Shown one piece after another: positions 62,455 through 64,000 of a DNA stretch of 64,000 bases. Both the position numbers and the translations under genes were made by a program. The stretch's first letter is position 1. Every line of letters starts with the position of its first letter. Source of the DNA: Microbacterium allomyrinae (lineage in GTDB: Bacteria; Actinomycetota; Actinomycetes; Actinomycetales; Microbacteriaceae); contig NZ_JAGTTN010000001.1 in NCBI RefSeq assembly GCF_020682705.1, forward strand, positions 744,001-808,000. The letters are read 5' to 3'. The notes below the pieces were generated by a model. That model made no database searches. It had not been told where the DNA came from and saw nothing but the letters and a program-made list of their open reading frames with translations.

Positions 62455-63420
62455 ATGGTCTTCGTCGGCTACCACGCCTCTCACGAGCAACTGCCTCCCA
62501 GCGCACTCCTGCGCGCCGTCATCGATGCCGAGCAGTCCGGATTCGACGGGGCGATGTGCTCGGACCATCTCGCGCCCTGGGGCGTTCGGCAAGGCGAGTC
62601 CGGATTCGCCTGGTCGTGGCTGGGCGCGGCGCTCGCGAGCACGTCGTTCTCGATCGGCGTCGTCACTGCCCCCGGCCAGCGGTACCACCCCGTCGTGATC
62701 GCGCAGGCGATCGCGACGCTCGAGGAGATGTTCCCCGGACGCTTCTGGACGGCGCTCGGCAGCGGCGAGGCGATGAACGAGCACGTCACCGGGGATCCGT
62801 GGCCCTCGAAAGGCGACCGCGACGCCCGACTCGACGAATCGCTGCAGGTGATGCGGGCTTTGCTGGCCGGTGACGAGGTCACCCACGACGGTCACGTGCG
62901 CGTGCACCGTGCACGGGTGTGGTCGCTCCCCTCGGCAACGGCGCCGCTGCTCGGCGCCGCGGTGAGCGCAGAGACGGCGGCGCGGCTGGCGGGGCGCGTC
63001 GACGGACTGGCCACCGTCGCCCAGGACCCGGCCGCGCTCCGCCGGGTGGTCGATGCCTACCGGTCGAACGGCGGCGAGGGTCCGTGCGTGCTCCAGGTGC
63101 ACCTGTCGCTGGCGGAGACGGATGCCGCGGCCCTCGCGCTCGCGAAGGACCAATGGCCGAACGGACTCATCGGACCGCCGCGCGCGTGGGACTTCGACCA
63201 GCCCGAGGACTTCGACGCGGCCGTCGCCGACCCCGACGAGGGCGAGCTGCGGCGGGCCGTCCTCGTGGACGCGGATGCCTTCACCCTCGCGGAGCGCATC
63301 GCCGACCTGGCGCGCATCGGGTTCGACCGCGTCTACCTGCACCACGTGGGCAAGGATCAGCGCGAATTCCTCGACCGCGCCCACTCCGAGCTGCTCCCCA
63401 CCCTGCGGAGGAAGCTGTGA
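62455..63420 (+). CDS. LLM-class FMN-dependent oxidoreductase (TIGR03885-like)
   Basis: The 321-residue luciferase-like protein has VFVGYHASHEQLPPSALLRA at its start, WGVRQGESGFAWSWLGAALA, the TAPGQRYHPVVIAQAIATLE and RFWTALGSGEAMNEHVTG segments, typical of the TIGR03885 group that probably uses FMN rather than F420. That group is regularly encoded with trehalose-synthase-like enzymes, as here. I chose ATG 62455, which begins the family's first strand and lies six bases after CAGACT; an in-frame ATG 99 bases upstream gives an unlikely Arg-rich extension. Confidence 0.83.
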   Translation: MVFVGYHASHEQLPPSALLRAVIDAEQSGFDGAMCSDHLAPWGVRQGESGFAWSWLGAALASTSFSIGVVTAPGQRYHPVVIAQAIATLEEMFPGRFWTALGSGEAMNEHVTGDPWPSKGDRDARLDESLQVMRALLAGDEVTHDGHVRVHRARVWSLPSATAPLLGAAVSAETAARLAGRVDGLATVAQDPAALRRVVDAYRSNGGEGPCVLQVHLSLAETDAAALALAKDQWPNGLIGPPRAWDFDQPEDFDAAVADPDEGELRRAVLVDADAFTLAERIADLARIGFDRVYLHHVGKDQREFLDRAHSELLPTLRRKL

Positions 63421-64000
63421 AGATCACCGATACGAGTGACCTGTGGTGGAAGACGAGCGTCATCTACTGCCTCGACGTCGAGACGTACCTCGACCACGAC
63501 GGTGACGGGATCGGCGACTTCGCCGGGCTGGCGCACCGCATCGACTACCTCGCCGACCTCGGCGTCACCTGCCTGTGGCTGATGCCCTTCTACCCGACAG
63601 CGGACCGCGACGACGGATACGACGTCACCGACTTCTACGGGGTGGATCCCCGGCTCGGATCGCACGGCGATCTGGTCGAGGTCGTGCGCTCGGCACGGGA
63701 CCGCGGCATCCGTGTGATCGTGGACCTGGTCGTCAACCACACGTCTGACCGGCATCCGTGGTTCGTCGCGGCGCGCCGATCGCGGTCGTCGCGCTTCCGG
63801 GACTTCTACGTCTGGCGCGACGAGCCTGCGGCGAACAACGTCAACACGGTGTTCCCCGGCGAGGAGAAGACGCTGTGGGAGCTCGACGAGAAGAGCGGCC
63901 AGTACTACCTGCACACGTTCTACCGGCACCAGCCCGACCTCAACATCGCCCACCCGTCGGTGCGCGACGAGATCGCGAAGACGATCGGGTTCTGGCTGCA
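63417..64000 (+). CDS. GH13 trehalose-synthase/alpha-amylase-like enzyme, 3' partial
   Basis: The gene starts at GTG 63417, overlapping the stop of the oxidoreductase gene by four bases with GGAGG upstream, and is open to the window edge (194 codons). It reads WWKTSVIYCLDVETYLDHDG, GIGDFAGLAHRIDYLADLGV, WLMPFYPTADRDDGYDV and region I VDLVVNHTSDRHPWF. This is the start of the TreS-like GH13_16 subfamily that interconverts maltose and trehalose; a plain oligo-glucosidase is possible. The catalytic Asp and Glu lie beyond the window. Confidence 0.85.
   Translation, partial: MKITDTSDLWWKTSVIYCLDVETYLDHDGDGIGDFAGLAHRIDYLADLGVTCLWLMPFYPTADRDDGYDVTDFYGVDPRLGSHGDLVEVVRSARDRGIRVIVDLVVNHTSDRHPWFVAARRSRSSRFRDFYVWRDEPAANNVNTVFPGEEKTLWELDEKSGQYYLHTFYRHQPDLNIAHPSVRDEIAKTIGFWL

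Overview
The window is a 64 kb piece of a high-GC actinobacterial chromosome. It most resembles a Microbacteriaceae member such as Microbacterium. The grounds are the GC-rich codon use, the menaquinone genes, BioQ-type control of biotin genes, the MtrA-like box by a cell-wall hydrolase, and many genes that appear to be read without a leader. I see no insertion sequence, prophage, CRISPR array or rRNA. Three tRNA genes (Met, Thr, Tyr) are present.

Layout. (1) 1-3.7 kb: the end of a protocatechuate 4,5-cleavage (lig-type) cluster, with a fused LigA-LigB dioxygenase, LigC, an aldo/keto reductase and a soluble binding-protein-like gene. (2) 3.75-8.9 kb: biotin uptake. bioQ faces a bioY, acyl-CoA ligase, thiolase, bioM, bioN, CHY-zinc-finger operon across a triple BioQ operator. 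(3) 8.9-17.6 kb: tRNAs, an M23 cell-wall peptidase, an inositol-phosphatase-like enzyme, a phytoene-desaturase-type oxidoreductase, a Pro/Tyr-rich membrane protein, a sugar kinase with an FBP-type zinc protein. (4) 16.8-25 kb: a maltodextrin operon, malE-malF-malG, secreted amylase lipoprotein, cytosolic GH13 enzyme and a nucleotidyltransferase, behind a LacI-type operator. (5) 25-34 kb: YajQ, a binding-protein/VWA chimera, a MarR/SDR divergent pair, a methyltransferase with two tiny genes, a LuxR regulator with a hydrolase-like sensor, an amidohydrolase and a D,D-carboxypeptidase. (6) 34.7-52.5 kb: menaquinone genes (polyprenyl synthase, menG, menF, menD, menA, menE, menB) scattered on both strands among unrelated small genes. 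menC was not seen. (7) 52.6-60 kb: a transcobalamin-like lipoprotein, a single 1059-residue ECF importer containing T, A, A and S parts, and B12-dependent metH. (8) 60-64 kb: two LLM oxidoreductases, a second PadR/membrane-protein cassette and the start of a trehalose-synthase-like GH13 gene.

The most interesting items are the one-polypeptide ECF transporter next to metH, read here as a candidate B12 uptake system; the biotin operon with an acyl-CoA ligase and a thiolase that has lost catalytic residues; a regulator with a hydrolase fold lacking its nucleophile; a structured intergenic region with repeated loops; and two window-wide signals, a TANNNT-N6-start promoter signature and an over-used GGATGCC word.
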